From positions 15,778 through 79,777 of the forward strand of contig JBNKZD010000212.1 in the NCBI GenBank assembly GCA_050301235.1: 64,000 nt of DNA, written 5' to 3'. The position numbers were made by a program, and so were the translations under genes. The stretch comes from JAFGIN01 sp050301235 (GTDB lineage Bacteria > Fibrobacterota > Chitinivibrionia > Chitinivibrionales > Chitinispirillaceae). Positions 63,752 through 64,000 of the stretch are shown here, one piece after another. How positions within the stretch are numbered: the first letter of the stretch is position 1; each line of letters starts with the position of its first letter. The notes under the pieces are model-generated. The model made no database searches, was not told the origin of the DNA, and saw only the letters and a program-made list of their open reading frames with translations.

Positions 63752-64000
63752 ATGAAAACTATTACTGGTACCCTCCTTATCATCGTGGCTTCTATTCATT
63801 ACTCTATCGCACAAATATCACCAGCAGTAGCTGCAAACATGAAATTTGCGTTTGAAGAAATCTCAACGCTCTTTACCAGTAAAACAGGACTCAAAGTAAC
63901 ACCGGTCTATGGATCTTCCGGTAAGTTGGTAACACAAATCCGCAACGGTGCACCCTTTGATTTTTTTGTATCGGCCGACGTAGGTTTTACTGATAGTATT
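63752..64000 (+). CDS. modA: molybdate ABC transporter substrate-binding protein, 5' part
   Basis: The first 83 residues are in the window. A signal peptide (IIVASIHYSIA) is followed by VAANMKFAFEEISTLFTSKT, GLKVTPVYGSSGKLVTQI, and RNGAPFDFFVSAD, the conserved oxyanion-binding start of ModA. GGAG lies five bases before the ATG. modB and modC are expected beyond the window. A ModE-like site lies upstream. Confidence 0.9.
   Translation, partial: MKTITGTLLIIVASIHYSIAQISPAVAANMKFAFEEISTLFTSKTGLKVTPVYGSSGKLVTQIRNGAPFDFFVSADVGFTDSI

Overview
The window reads as chromosome from a free-living, AT-rich, Gram-negative plant-polysaccharide degrader. By eye the relatives are Fibrobacterota or Chitinispirillum-type bacteria. 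The reasons are the many exported lipoproteins, a Prc-type tail protease, PEP-CTERM-like and Por/FlgD-like surface-attachment tails, and a glycan toolkit of CE6 esterase, GH45 endoglucanase, GH2 and GH51 enzymes. The phylum is inference; no rRNA or tRNA gene was found to fix it.

Layout. 1-3.1 kb: a sigma-54 activator with a cysteine-rich PAS domain, a class V aminotransferase/cysteine desulfurase and a DUF3343 protein form a coupled operon. It diverges from a minus-strand gene that begins at the window edge behind a good -24/-12 promoter. 3.2-12.7 kb: a giant lipoprotein with 17 InlB/Listeria-Bacteroides repeats and its upstream envelope partner diverge from a membrane Ser/Thr kinase. 13-17.7 kb: CE6 esterase, a small secreted protein, a lipoprotein with pyruvate-phosphate-dikinase-like domains, and an alpha/beta hydrolase. 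17.8-21 kb: a Prc protease and a coupled secreted helical protein. 21.4-27 kb: a 7TM sensor kinase lacking its phospho-acceptor residues, then MprF and a VirJ/AcvB-like hydrolase in one operon, which suggests control of membrane lipid charge. 27-28.7 kb: a GH45 enzyme whose catalytic motifs are in permuted order.

28.9-34.5 kb is an accessory patch. It holds a MITE-like element, a VapBC pair, a hairpin repeat, a nuclease-ATPase of probable defence function, and remnants of a DNA methyltransferase and another gene. 34.5-49 kb: a beta-propeller-like lipoprotein, a PEP-CTERM-like protein, a VIT/vWA protein, an RDD membrane protein, a DUF885 peptidase, a cyclophilin (plus a decayed cyclophilin copy), a GH2 protein and a membrane-fused spermidine-synthase-like protein. 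49-64 kb: glycerate kinase, a 13-repeat fibronectin-III lipoprotein with an envelope partner resembling the first lipoprotein module, an ABC-F ATPase, a GH51 arabinofuranosidase, a GHMP-kinase/UDP-sugar-pyrophosphorylase fusion, three small exported proteins and the start of modA behind a ModE-like operator.

How the genes work together: the secreted enzymes would release and de-esterify xylan, cellulose and arabinan side chains. The kinase-pyrophosphorylase fusion next to the arabinofuranosidase could convert a released sugar to a UDP-sugar. Several interspersed hairpin repeats and four gene remnants show local rearrangement. Strongest leads: the permuted GH45, the fused GHMP-GalU enzyme, the receptor-like kinase with both phospho-acceptors lost upstream of mprF, the exported dikinase-like lipoprotein, and two look-alike giant-lipoprotein modules.
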